From Chionis minor (lineage: Eukaryota > Chordata > Aves > Charadriiformes > Chionididae): DNA of 64,000 bases. Each line of letters starts with the position of its first letter. The first letter of the stretch is position 1. The stretch is taken from contig VZSF01010126.1 in assembly GCA_013398295.1 (NCBI GenBank), positions 310,398 through 374,397 on the forward strand, in the 5' to 3' direction. The notes under the pieces are model-generated. The model searched no databases. It was given only the letters and a program-made list of their open reading frames with translations, and had not been told where the DNA came from. Below are positions 38,534 to 50,711 of the stretch, in pieces. The translations under genes and the position numbers were made by a program.

Positions 38534-41500
38534 CTATGAAAAAAAATGAGTTTTGTGTTCAAAGGAAGCAACTCTGCTTTAGACAAAGTAGCCGATACTT
38601 CCATCATATTGATCTTTGTACAGAGTGTGAATGAATCACAGGAAGGAATGAATAGACCAACTCTGTGGGGACAGAGTACAAGACTGCCCTGTAGTGTACC
38701 TACTCTGATGAAAAATTAATAGGAAATAACCCTTTGTTCCCACTTTACTTGAATAGGTTTGGAATATGGCAATAACAAAGCCTTTCAGTCAGGCACTGCA
38801 AGCATGTGAACATGGTTACTCTGCCTGACATCTCTAGCTGGAGCTAGTTAAAAGGCAGACCTTTTGTTGACACTGTTCTGAACTGGGAAACGTGGGTTTT
38901 GGGGTTTTTTGGGGTTTTTTTGGTTTTTTTTTGTAAGAAATGTTCTGCTAGAAGGATATAGAAGTTAAGTCTGAGAACATATTTAATTCTGAAACAGACT
39001 TGATCCTACAAACAGCAAAGCCAAAGCACCCAGATGCTCGGCTATGCGGCAAGGAATCTGGAAGACCAGTGACCACTGGGAATCTCAGTGCTCCTAGACC
39101 ACCTGCTGCTCTGTGGGGACCTACATCCTACCTCCTGCCAGATATCTCCCCAGGTGCCAGCTCAATAGAACACAGCCTGGGTGATGCAGGACTGTCCATC
39201 CAGAGGCCCAGACACTTCAGAAAACTTGCAGGGGAGCTGGCAGGAAGGCAGGACACAACTGTGTCCCCGTCTCATGGAAGTTTTTGTGAGTGATGTAACT
39301 TCACACTTTGAATTTCTGGAAAGCCTCCAGCGTGACTCCCCCAAAGTGGGAGGATGCTGATGCCACATGCCATGGTGACTCCTTCTGAGCTCCCAGGTAA
39401 TATCCCTGGGAGCAAGAAGTCCTGTTTGATGCTTGCACTTGCTTTGTTTTCTGCCTTTCCGGTGCTATGAGATGCAGTGGACTGGGCCTGATGCTATGCT
39501 GAGGGGAAGACTCCTGGTCCTCCTCTTTGTCAGGGTCTATCTACCTTTAGCTTGAACCTCCCAGGTGAGGTCTGATGGCCCTTGTCCCTGCCCTGGCTTT
39601 TCAGATGGAGGGTTAATCTTGCTCTGTTTCTCTACACCAATTGAGGGAAACCCATAGCTTTGTGAACCCAGGCCCCTGGCATAAAGATTCTCCCCCTCCC
39701 TCACAGAATTTTAATATATTTTAAAGAATACATCAGTCAGACTTTTTATTTTTCTCCTACTTTTCTCAGTTCAAGAATTATCAACTCAGCCCTATAATTC
39801 AACAGCAGTAAATGCGTAAAACCTCCAACATCCACCAAGGACCCGATGACCTACACAGGGAGAGATGCTGTTTTCGATTTCCCTTTGCCTAGTCTCTTGT
39901 GAAATGGATAGGCTTCATAAAAAGGCCATGAACTGCACTTTTTTATTAGTCATATGCTACTTATATTTTCACATAGTCTTCTTACACTTTCTCCTTCTTA
40001 GTTACTCTGACTCTCTATCCTAGATTATACTAGATTATTTTTCTCTTTCCTCTAATAGTCTTTGATTTTTTTTAACTTCATTTGGCGTATTTGCTTGTAT
40101 CCTTGGTTTCCCCTCCTCCTTCACCTCCTTGCCACATTCTTCTTTGTGTCCTCTTCTCTCTTTTCCTCTGTGTTTCTTGGTGTTTGTGCTACAAACAGCC
40201 CTACTTCACCCCTTGTGTGGTTCTATGGTTTTTGCTGCTCACTCACAGGATGGTCTACCATGACAACTCCAGAGACACAACACCTACTGCTATCCCACTG
40301 TGCAGCACCCCCAAGCGGTTCTGTGGAAGGCTCCTCTCCTCAGTTGAGTCCATACAGGCACTCCTTCCCAAGCCATCAGCAGTCAAAAAGCAAACAAATG
40401 CAGAGTATTTCTTCAGATGCTCTGATTAGTATCTTCAGTCAAGGGCTTACTGTTCACCACCTGGTGTGCTTGGCAACCAGTAACACCAGCATGAAAGAAG
40501 TTGTAAACTGTGGAGACAATTATGTGAAAAATCCTGTTGTGGGATGAAGGGATAGAAGGGAAGATGACAAGATCCCTAATCAGGGTGACTTCATACATTT
40601 GTCCGCAAGTGGTCTGCACTCAGAGGGCAGGACTCTGGCTGTCAGTCCATCTCTGGGGTTCCTCTGGACTGGTGACAGCAAATGATAGACAGACCTCTTA
40701 AAATAACAGACCTCTTATACCCCCTAGGAAGCATTGACTTATGGAGCGGTGCATACTCCAAGTACAGTGCTGGCTTCAGGACTGCAAATGTTAGGCAGAG
40801 GAGCTGCCCACTCTCTGTTTTCCCTTGTTTGAATGCCTTTCTGACAGGCTAATGGGAACAGGCATATGTGATATGTGAGATATGATCTGTTGCCATGTTG
40901 GTGCCACCCTCCTGTTTGTAGAATGCAGGGTCTGCTGGAGAGTCAGCTGGGCTGGGTCTTCTCATAATGCAGATCTTCTGGGCTTGGAATAACAATACCT
41001 GCCTCCGTTTACTCCTGGAAATGGTGTTCTGGGAGCAGTATGCCAAGCATGGTGCTCTTTGTTATCATTACAGCCCTTTTTAAAATTCCTTGTTCTCCTG
41101 CTTCTTCCACTGCTTAAACACAAGGCTTTTCACTCATACCGCATTCGTACTGATCTCAATATTTTTCTTACAAACCTCTACAAAGCCACTGAAAAAACCT
41201 AACAGCTCAACAGAGCAATATATTTTAGAGATAAATTAAGAGAGATGTGGCATATTGTAAAACACCATAGAACAAGTCTTTGTAGGTATTTAGGAACCTA
41301 ACTCTGATGTGTTTCATCAGTATTAGCTTACTTTCTGTACTATTTCATCCAGCCCCAAGCCACTTGCATCATTCTCAGAAGAATAAAAAAGGTGGGAGCA
41401 TAGTACTGCACGAGTAGACAGTGTTTGACAGGTCTTAGACAGAGAAGCCCAAATAGTTAGTCTAGGAACCAAACATTGACTGTGAGGTATTGGACTGGAT

Positions 41501-42218
41501 AGTAAATGCTATTGACTTCGTGGTGTAGTTTATGAATTAATTGAAATATTGTCCTGTTGAAAATGAGGATCTTGCCACCTGGTTTGACAGGAAGTGGGTG
41601 TACTCCTAACTACTCAGATTTTTGGAGGATTCTTTCAGTGTTTAAAATGCAAAGACATTTTACATTTGTCATGGCTGTACTCAAAATATGTATCCGATAT
41701 ATACTGATGAATAGATATAGACTTATATTTTTATTATTAGTAATTCCCATGCATTTAAAAAGACTGTACTTCAATACTAGCTTACCTACACCAGTTTTGT
41801 GTCTTCTAGGAATAAAATACTCTATCATCTGCTTTAGTGGCATCTCTGGGACTGCAGGGTAGAGCACAGATGGTGAGAGAGCAGAATTTAAAGAATCCTC
41901 AGCAAATTTTTCATTATGTGCATGGCTTGAATGTTAAGTGTAGTTACAAATGAACTGTGATCGAATTTTTTAATGAAGAGACAGAATAATTTTAGAAACA
42001 CAGAATAGTCTTCCCAGGTTGCTATCAAGCCCATCGCACATACAGGTCTACCAGATTATTTTCTACTTCACACATCTTAAAAGCATAGGAAAATCTGAGA
42101 AAAAGGAGCAAAGAAAATTTGAAGACAGAGAGAAGGTGGCAAAACTGCAATCCTCTGCAATACTTTATCTACTGCAGCAAAGCTGGATAAGCAAGAGGAA
42201 AGAGAAAGCTGAGTTTAG
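38534..42218. other. Unannotated non-coding sequence with one T/G-tract
   Basis: Contains the T/G tract at 38,893-38,933. A T-rich plus-strand open frame of 161 codons at 40,062-40,547 begins in a pyrimidine-rich stretch. Its hydrophobic first third reflects the T content, and I see no acceptor/donor pair or known motif, so it is not called. Confidence 0.45.
38893..38933 (+). repeat. TTTTGGGG-like tract
   Basis: ggg, gggg, gggg and gg tracts are separated by runs of four, six and seven T, followed by a further T-run. Three G-tracts of three or more plus a GG are close to, but short of, the usual four-tract G-quadruplex pattern. Confidence 0.85.
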
Positions 42219-42223
42219 CCCAA

Positions 42224-42816
42224 TGTACTGGGCTGGGATAGTTAATTGTCTTAATAGTAGCTGATATGATGCTAAGTTTTGGATTCGTTCTGAAAACAGT
42301 GCTGGTAATACAGAGATGTTTTAGCTGTCATTGAGCAGCACTTACACAGCCTCAAGGCCTTTTCTGCTCCTCACCCCAGCCCACCAGTGAGCAGGCTGCA
42401 CAAGGGGGTGCACAAAAAGTTGGGAGGGGACACAGCTGGGACAGCTGACCCCAACTGACCAAAGGGATATTCCATACCATGCGATGTCACGCTTAGCAAT
42501 AAAAGCTGGGGGAAGAAGGAGGAAAGGGGGAATGTTCAGAGTGATGGCATGTCTTCCAAAGTCACCATTATGTGTGATGGGGCCCGGCTTTCCTGTAGAT
42601 GGCTGAACACCTGCATGTCGATTGGAAGTGGTGAATGAATTCCCTATTTTGTTTTGCTTGAGCACACAGCTTTTGCTTTATGTATTAAACTGTCTATATC
42701 TCAACTCACATTTTTTTTCACTGTTACCTTTCCAATTTGCTTCACCATCCCTCTGTGGGGGGAGTGAGCGAGCGGCTGCATGGGGCTGAGCTGCTCACCA
42801 GAGTTAAACTATAAGA
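42224..42816 (+). mobile_element. Solo LTR 2 of an avian ERVL-type endogenous retrovirus
   Basis: A 593-bp LTR in plus orientation and the least rearranged copy here. It begins tgtactgggctgggatag. The U3 block gaccccaactgaccaaag plus gatattccatacc lies at 42,447-42,480. The promoter position reads caataaaag, where solo LTR 1 keeps a TATA-like box. A polyadenylation-type attaaa lies at 42,684-42,689, next to the shared aaactgtctatatctcaac block. A G-rich end (ggggggagtgagcgagcggc) leads into gagttaaactataaga, a decayed form of the ttaaaccacgaca end. The flanks are cccaa (42,219-42,223) and tccaa (42,817-42,821), a 4-of-5 target-site duplication. No internal viral genes adjoin it. Confidence 0.9.
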
Positions 42817-42821
42817 TCCAA

Positions 42822-45800
42822 GAAAATGAGAAAAGAGCTGTTGAGCTAATGGACAGGTTCGATAGGATGGGAATGAATTTCGAAGTATAAAACACAGGTA
42901 ACTGTGCTTGCAGGACACATGATACTTTTTATATAGATGATTGTAGTTTGACATAATGATGTGACTAATTCCAATGAGGGGAAGCCCACCATCATTTAGG
43001 AATGATGGGGACAGAAGACAGCTTGCCCTCATCAAGCTGAAATGGGCAAGCTATAGCCAGGACAAAATACAGCTTAACTGCGATGGAAATTGGGCAGCTC
43101 CTTGACTGGAACTGGAACTCATTAAATAAGAGTTTTTCTTTTATTTTTTCCTTAAGGCTGGGGTTAAAATATCCACTGTTTTGCACTGGTACAGCAGTAT
43201 GGGCTAGGGGACAGCTCAGGAGATCTAAGCTGTTCTTTGCAAATCACAAACCCACAGATTTCCTCAGGAGTCTCTGCCTCCCCACCTCGTCTCAGTCACC
43301 TGGGGAGTCATACTAGGAGGGTAAGTAGATCTCAGCGTCTTTCCACGTACTGAAAAACAGCATCTGAGCCATGTGAAGGCAGAAGGGATCACCAGCTAGT
43401 AAGAAAGAAGACAGCAGTCTCCCAAACAGCCCCAAAACCAAAAGCCCCAAAGGAAGCTGCAGGCACCTGGCTTCCCTGCAGCTTGGTTGGTGTTGGTGCT
43501 GCAGGCATTTCATAATGCTCGTGGGCTGTTGTGTTATGTGAGAGCTACTCCGGACACCTGCAGTTCAACATATCTCCCTGACACGGCAGCTGTATGAGCA
43601 TTATAATTGCTGCAATTCTTCAAGCTTATGCAGTATTAACACAGTGGTTCTTTTTTCTAAATTAGACAGGCTCAGAGCTTATCTGCCCAGCTAACAGGCT
43701 ACTAAACGATGACATTAACAAATTGCCCTCCTTCTACTCCTAGAATCAGCATTATCCACTAATTGCACAACCGCTTTTGCACAGCTGCCTTCCATGTGTG
43801 CATGCCAGGAGGTGCAAAAGCAGATTTCCCGGAGCAGCCCGAGGCCCAGGAGATGGCACTCTTCCATAGCTCTTGTGCACACCTGGTTTGCACTACCGCT
43901 GCTAATACAGCAGTCAGAGTAAATAACTTTCCTTCAGAAGTGATAATTTTCTGGTAAAATGATCAGCAAATGGAATTCTCTGAGTTCAGAAGTCTTAGTG
44001 GAAAAATACCAGACGAGTCTGAAGCTTTACCTTCTGAAGCCAGTGTATGAAATCTTTTCCCTGACTGACTGAATCAATTCCTTTACTAACTAGTGGTGTA
44101 GAAATAGCCTTTTTCTTTATTGGCAAATAATTTCCTCAGCTGCTAGTTTCAGTCCAATGCACAAGACTGGCTGTTGCAAAAATATTCTTGCAGATAAAAG
44201 TAAAATGTAATACTTGGACTCCCACATAAGACACACTAGGAGTGATAAACAAAAGTAAAAGTATATGTTGTCTGATTCCCCTGTGCGCCATTACCGGGGG
44301 CTTAGTGGGATTTAACCAGCTAATCCCCATGTTGGTTTTGTTATCGTGCCATTACAGGGACTGTATTCGGGTAAGGTTGCAATAGCTGAAGATAAGGCAC
44401 TCTCTGAAGGTGAGGAAGAGAGCACAGGACCCAAGCTTCTGTCCACAGGTAAGTGGGAGATTTGGGGACCAGGGGAACAAGTACCTCTGTCTTACTTATC
44501 TGTGCTGGTCTGGGGTACGGGTGATGCTGGGGTAGATGCTCGGTTTGCCAGTCGAGAGCATCTCTGCCAGCAAAGCTCGGGGACCAGGCTATAGCAGTAC
44601 ACACGTCCCTGTAGGCATATGCCCTCCAGTTCTGGGGCCAAGCACTGCAAATACATACTGAAAATTCAGTTCTTGCCATTCATGAAGCCTGTCCTGTTGG
44701 CCAAGGGCAGGCTAGCATCGCAGCTCGGGAAGCGAGGTTACCCCCCACTTTCATCTCTATGAAGAGGGCAGATCCTGTACATATGGTATGAACATTGGCC
44801 TTTGTGCTTTCCAAAAGGCTTTTCCCACTTAAACCCACCAACAGCTTGTGCCAAAGCACAGAAAACTGACCAAACTACATGAAAGGCCCCATCTGAATTC
44901 ATCATCCAGGTCCTGCATCCTCCTGCCACCACCCCTCTAAGGCAGCTCACTTGGCTTGTCTGAGAAAGCCTTCCCGTCAGATAGTTGAGAGTGGCAATCC
45001 CAAAAATGCACAGCACTACAGAAAAAAGAAAAACAAACCAACCCCCCTCCCAACACTTGTGTCAATTTTAAAATAAACATCATTTCTCCTTTGCTAATTG
45101 CAATTACTGGGCACAGCATGAATGAAACTATCTGCGTCTGTTAGTTAATTAGACCGTGTTTTTTCAAATGGGGAAAAATAATCCACTGGGATACAAGTCT
45201 TTCCTCTGGGGCAGTTTCCTGTCTTTCAGTCTTGATTCCTGTTAAGTGTTACAAAACAGCTGGTTGCCATACTCTCTCCCTAGCCTTTGAACCCATTAAA
45301 TTCATCCATTAAAGACAAATGTTAGACCTGTTCTTTGCCCCTGCCTGCCCTTAACACAGTCACATGCAGTGACTGCTGGTGCCCTGTTGGGAAACAGAAG
45401 ATGGTGGTAACATACAGGAAAATTAATGGTGTGGTGCAACCCTAACTTCAGCTGAGTAATACAATACTAATAAATCAACTATTTGCTTTTTATTTTTTTT
45501 GCTTTTAATAAACTTCTATTTTAATGTGAATTTCTGAAGAAAGCTGAAAATGAGAAGATTCTTGAGGACAGATGCAGAATTTCTGGCTTACATGGATTTT
45601 TTCCAATTCAACAGCAGAGGAATAAGCTACCAGGAATACGTTTGCAATACAATCAAACCTCATTGTCGCCCACGTCACATTCAATACTGCATTACAAGAG
45701 TGCTTTCTGAGACCTTGCTATGTTTTTCCAAGGCCATAGGAACTGAAACAATGTCATTGTTCCCAATTAAAGAGTAAAGAGAAGATTGCTGCATTTTGCT

Positions 45801-46166
45801 GTTTTTTCCAGGATTTTTCAGTGGGCTGACAACCACGTTGTTAACCGAGTGTCAACCATGTCAGTTCATTGTCTGCACATTTAAGAATCAGATGTTTAAG
45901 CATCAGCAGAGATGGGCAGGGACCACAACAGGCAACGACCACATACCTTTGCGCATCTAATTAGGATATAGTGTAATGTGTGATCCCCAAGGAGGCATGT
46001 ACTAGACCTTTGTGGCTGGGACCTCTCTTGTTTGTCACTGAAAGTAAGTCTGCCCTTTGGGAGGTAAATTTGCCATCCATCTCTTCAGTTATTTCCATCA
46101 CTCGGAAGTGCCAGAGAAACCTGTTGGGCCCTTCTCCCTGCACAGTCATTACCATTTCTGTATATA
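42822..46166. other. Unannotated non-coding sequence
   Basis: No retroviral internal region follows LTR 2. The stretch 44,341-44,740 shows weak similarity over about 27 bases to 27.66-27.70 kb. A GC-poor part at 45,080-45,180 is rich in TAATTA-type motifs. No gene was recognised. Confidence 0.45.
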
Positions 46167-46523
46167 AATCATGGGATCACAGGCTAAAAAGGGTTGAGAG
46201 GGACCTCTGTAGGCCACCTGGCCCAGCCTCTCACCCAAAGCAGGTCCAACTAGAGCAGGTTCTTCAGGGACATACCAGCTTGCATTTTGAGTATCCCCAA
46301 GGATGGAAATCCCATAATGTCTCTGGGCTTCTATTCTGAGTTTTGCCCTTGTTCCAAATTGTATCCATCATCTCTCATCCCATCACTGTTCACCTCAGAA
46401 GAATTTTACTATTTTCTTTACGCCCTCCCATCAGGGAGTTGTAGACAGCTGTGAGATCTCCCCTGAGCCTCTTCGTAAGGCTGGGAAGATCCAGTCTTCT
46501 CAGCTTCTTCTTCTATGTCCATA
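46167..46523 (-). mobile_element. CR1 retrotransposon 3' fragment, old copy, minus strand
   Basis: Reads as the reverse complement of a CR1 3' region. The tail is at low coordinate (aaatcatgggatcacag, then gggttgagagggacctctg). It is followed by gtccaactagagcaggttct and the ORF2 C-terminal/3' UTR block containing ccaaggatggaaatcccata, ending near agatctcccctgagcctctt. It is clearly more diverged than the copy at 19.1 kb. The 5' truncation point is near 46,520. Confidence 0.88.
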
Positions 46524-47349
46524 AATCACACGGATCTCCTGTAAAATTGGATTAACAGTATCTTGCTTCTGCACATGCTGGCTTTCTCATCTCCATTCCT
46601 GATTCACTCCCCAACAGTTCTTACAGAGCACCTTGCCCTGCTAATCACAGACCGCAAAACAAATGCATCTTAAAAAGTAGTTAATGCGATTTAAGCACAA
46701 ATGAAGACAGCCTGAGAAGACAGCAGTAGTAATGCAATCAGGGAACCCAACACAGTGTAGTCAAACTCTTAAAAATTTAGTGTAAGTGACTGCAGTTTTG
46801 GTATTATTTCTGCTAATAAAGCATCTAATTAAAAAAACTATTAGACATGCATCAATTAATAATTTGAGTCCCTTAGATCATTTCTGCTAAAATTAACATT
46901 TCAGTTGCATCAAGGGTCTTTTAATGAACCACCACTAACAAGAATATCTCTCCAATTAACTCGATGTCTTTAAAACAACAAGGCAATTTTGGAGCAGTTT
47001 GCCCTTATCCCTGCATCAATTATGCTTGAAACACTGAGATTTTATAAGTTTGGTCATGCCTGTAAGAAAATAATAATTTAAAAAAATTGTCAGATATTAA
47101 TAGAAAAAGTGTATTGCAGCTCCCTTGGCTTTAATACTTTGCTGTTGTTTCTGAAATAATATGTGGAGTTTGTGGGGAGCAAAGGTTTTAGTTAAAAATG
47201 AAAGGCATTCAAACCAAGTTTGAAATTCACACTTTGCTGGAAGAACCTCCAGGTACGAACGGTTCAAGTGGCTGGAGACTGGTCAGAGAAGCATCATAGG
47301 TTTTGGCCAGTAAAAAGCAAGAGGAGGTGAAAAATATGTCCCTTTCTCT
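46524..47349. other. A+T-rich non-coding sequence between two CR1 fragments
   Basis: About 800 bases with no CR1 similarity. The part at 46,780-47,060 is dense in TAAT/ATTA-type and TTTAAT motifs with few low-complexity runs, the composition often seen in conserved vertebrate enhancers. Whether it is conserved cannot be judged from one sequence. Confidence 0.3.
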
Positions 47350-48245
47350 GAAGGACAACTAAACATCTTCATTTCCTTCTGTAGTCTTTCTCTGTGTCTC
47401 AGGATGTTCCTCAGAGCACAGATGTTCCAATATCACACGGTTTTGTTTAGATGAAGCTGACTTACTGGCTGGACTGGGTAGTTTTCCTTTATGCTGCACT
47501 CCAGGTGCTCTCCTGCTGACCTGCAACCCTTCTCCAGGTTCTGGGCATCTGTTGCTGGTACTGACATCGTATTGGTAGGAGTGGAATAGACGGCAGTTCC
47601 CCTCCTCTGTGAAGTCATTTTTAAATGAGCTCGGTAAGCCTTTGACCAAAGATGCTCTTCCTCTTCTCTGACAGGTGGACTGCATCAGGCCCCAGTAGAC
47701 CTGCTTTCTCAAAGCGAGTCCCATGGTCTAAGAAGCCAAACCCCTGGCTGTGGCATCGGTCCTGTAGCCATTTATTGATTTGCCAGATTCGCCTGGCCCT
47801 ATCAACCCCCTTCCCTTTGACCAGGAGGATCAATAAAAAGCTACGTGTGCCCTAGAGTCCCTGGCCACAGTTCCCAGGGCTCTATAAGCTTTCTTGACAG
47901 TCTCCAAGCTTCTTCTGGCTGCATCACTGGTGCCCACATGAAACAGCAGCAGCGGATAATAATCAGAAAACTGCACGAGGTTTGGTAGTCTCTCAGTGAC
48001 ATCCCTGATATGAGCCCCGTGTAAGCAGCACACCTCCCTAGAGAGTGCATCAGGCTGGCAAATGGGTGCCTCCATACCTCACAGAAGAGAGTCACCTACT
48101 ACTATCACCCATCTCCTTTTCTTAGTTGCACTGTTTATATGTGGAGCAGATTGGGTTGCCTTACTCAGCTCCAATGCCTCTCCTGATGCAGCGGATCTTT
48201 CCTCTTCACTCCGCAGAGCAGTGAAGTCATTCTGCAAGGGCACCT
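47350..48245 (-). mobile_element. CR1-type retrotransposon 5' fragment (ORF1 region), minus strand
   Basis: Bird genomes hold mostly 5'-truncated CR1 copies, so an ORF1 region is uncommon. The minus strand carries a decayed ORF1: a linker FTALRSEEERSAASGEALEL near 48,160-48,230, then the esterase domain described separately. A further stretch down to 47,350 is open but I cannot align it to anything. ORF2 does not follow, and the CR1 tail at 46,167-46,523 is 800 bases away and looks older, so it is probably a separate insertion. Sequence from 48,246 to 48,600 may be the more N-terminal part, but I could not confirm it. Confidence 0.8.
47621..48135 (-). pseudogene. Decayed CR1 ORF1 SGNH-esterase domain
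   Basis: CR1 ORF1 proteins carry a GDSL/SGNH-hydrolase-like esterase domain of unclear role in retrotransposition. On the minus strand KKRRWVIVVGDSLL contains the block-I GDS (48,088-48,096). SREVCCLHGAHIRDV and LLLFHVGTSDAARR follow (block III, usually GTND, here GTSD). After a frame change near 47,838 come GKGVDRARRIWQINKWLQD, GFGFLDHGTRF and DAVHLSEK. The last holds the DxxH catalytic pair. The frame ends RLTELI and a stop at 47,621. Breaks: a TGA right after GDSLL (48,079-48,081), where relatives have arginine, and the frameshift near 47,838. The plus-strand open frame at 48,062-48,595 is its antisense shadow. Confidence 0.85.
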
Positions 48246-50711
48246 CAGTTTTTGGAGGCTATCTCTACATCCTGCTGGTATTTGCAGTTACAAGCTTCCA
48301 TTCTGTGTTACTGGCTTCCCTTTCTTCCGTGTGTGCCAGTGTGGGAGATACTAAGATCTTGAGTCAGAGAAGCATCCTCACGCAAGCACAGTGCTTCATC
48401 ACACATTTGCTCCTTTCTCAAGGCAGTAAGGTGGCCGCGTTGCTCTTAGCAAGAGGCTTTGGGAGCCTCTTCTGCTGCTCACCCTTTCCCTCCACGGCGG
48501 GGATGGGCAGGCAGCCCGCTCACTGGTGGTGGCAGGTGGTGATGGTGGCAGGCAGCCTGTGGGCAGCCCATCCTGGTATGCTGACCAGCTTCTAGGCTAA
48601 CAGTATGCTAAAAAGCTGGCATACTGTGGGGTCTACCAGGTCCTGGTGCAGCCCCCAGGTGCTTCACCAGTTTAGATGGAAGAGAAATCTAACCATAACA
48701 GCAGTCTTGAGACCCCTCTTGGAAAACCCTCAGTCTAGGACTGAAACTTCAGATGTTCTCCATTCCCTTCCTGGAACAGAGCTGGACTTGAGTTTGACTT
48801 CAAATGTGCTTCTAGACTAAGACTAATCCACCAGGTTGATGATTATAAGGCTTTAAAGCTTAGAGGTTTATGTGAAGAAGTAGGCAATACCCAGACAAAC
48901 AAAGAAGTGCAAGCTGACATGGAGATTTGTTTTCCCACCACTATGTATTTTAAATTGAGCAGTAAGAGCTTTCCATTAAATGAAAGGTCTGTTAACAATC
49001 CTCAGCATCTTGTTCCATTCCCTGGCAGGGCATTACGATTTTCAGCTTAACACCTTGATGCTTTGATCTTGAAAATACATAATTTGAGGGTTTTATACCC
49101 TCAAAGACATTTAGTCATCTAAACAGAAGTTTACATAAACATTGTTGATCACTCAAGCCCTAGTTCAAGCATAATTAATAATCCCTTGATATGACATGTA
49201 CTTCCTTTGATATCCTCACTTTCACAGACAGGGTTTAGCTGATGCTGTGGTAGCCATGGGTCACTTGGTTATGAAAGCCGGGAAGATTAACATACCCTTT
49301 CCCCACTAGCTCACACAGCTGGACCCCTTCACCGCACAAAGAAGCCAGAAATGAAGAACAGCCTAATAAAAATTCCTACATGCACTTCTTGAATATTGCA
49401 TGCATTACAGTTAGATGAAGCCTATTTCCATACAATCACCTCGTTCTTTTTGAGTTCCTTTTCAAAATCTCTACAACCAATTCTTTCGTAATTCAAGGTC
49501 TGCCTATGAGCAGTCTTCCTGAAACTGCTCATCCATTATCCAAACACTTTGAAACGACTGCATTTGGAAAAAATTCCCCAAATTCATAGCTTCATTTATC
49601 TCAGAGTTTTTATCACTGCTCAGAAAGTAAGATTTTAAGGACAGAAGCTTTACATTTGAATTACACTTTCTAAAAACCTATCAAACATATATGGGAAAGG
49701 TGCCTCTTTTATAATTTCCTGTGTAAGTCCCAAAGGGGCTTACACAATATATACAGAATAGATGACATTTTTCATATAGTTAAAATCTATTTGTAAACAA
49801 ATACATCAAAATATTGGACCAGCTGACTTATATGTAATGAAAAGGAGAAATAGGAAACATCCAGGCAAGGTAAGGATCATGGTTGGGAGCAGAAAAAACA
49901 AGTTATCTATTCCCAGTTCCCACACAGTGTACTCTCGTGCACCCATTCCCCACCTCCCCCTTCCCACTTACTTTGATAACTCTTGCTTTTTCACAGGAAA
50001 GCAAATCAAAGCAGCAGCGATAAAAATAGCACAAAGAAATAGGCAACTAACAAAATGCTTTGAACGTTTTGGGAAAACTCTTCCCATTTCTGCCAGTTCC
50101 CATATCGATATGAGCTGCCCTGATGGCTTCTTCTGCTGTGGTGCTACGCTTAAACAGAGAATATATGCTTGAAAACTGAGAACATGGCCCCCTCCTCAAA
50201 GTCAGGCTGCCTGGGCTCAGGTCCCTGAGAGCTAGATACACCAAGCAGTTGTTGATGTTTCAGGTCAACCATAACTCCTTTACTGCTACTCAGAAAGCTA
50301 CCGGCGAGCAATACCACTGCTCACAGAAGACAACTGCACTGGTCTTGCTCTACAACATTCTATTTTATAGGCAGTCAAGGATAGCTTAAGCAAAGTCCCC
50401 ATGGCTTAATAATGGAGACCTTCACAGACAGCACTGTAAATACCTGTAACTGTAATGGAAAAGTTGTTGACTAACCATGGAGTGGTTTTAACCCACATCA
50501 ATTGTCTGAAAAAAAAGAAATTGCCTAACCCACTGTCACAGAGATTTAAGCCAGTGGTTTTTGCTCCTCCAGAAGTGGGGCACCAGCACCCACACATGTT
50601 TGATAAAGGCAAAGTTGCCATTTTTAGAGTTTAAAGGGACCTTGGTAGCCATCCTTAAGCACCATCTGGGGCAGCATGGGCTTTCCATAACACAGGGGTA
50701 ACAGTTTTACA
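48246..50711. other. Unannotated non-coding sequence, first part possibly CR1-derived
   Basis: The first 350 bases may be more of the CR1 ORF1 region. A hairpin sits at 48,600-48,627. The rest, 48,850-50,711, is A+T-rich with no recognised repeat or gene. Confidence 0.4.
48600..48627. repeat. Perfect 9-bp inverted repeat (hairpin)
   Basis: acagtatgc at 48,600-48,608 and its reverse complement gcatactgt at 48,619-48,627, with a ten-base loop. It lies about 350 bases upstream, in CR1 sense, of the last recognisable ORF1 sequence. No function is evident. Confidence 0.75.

Noticed and set aside
40062..40547. 161-codon plus-strand open frame
   Set aside because: It begins in T-rich sequence that creates a false hydrophobic N-terminus, has no splice signals or recognisable motif, and overlaps another open frame on the same strand.
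48062..48595. 177-codon plus-strand open frame, the longest in the window
   Set aside because: Much of it lies antisense to the decayed CR1 ORF1, and its openness there follows from the codon composition of the opposite strand.
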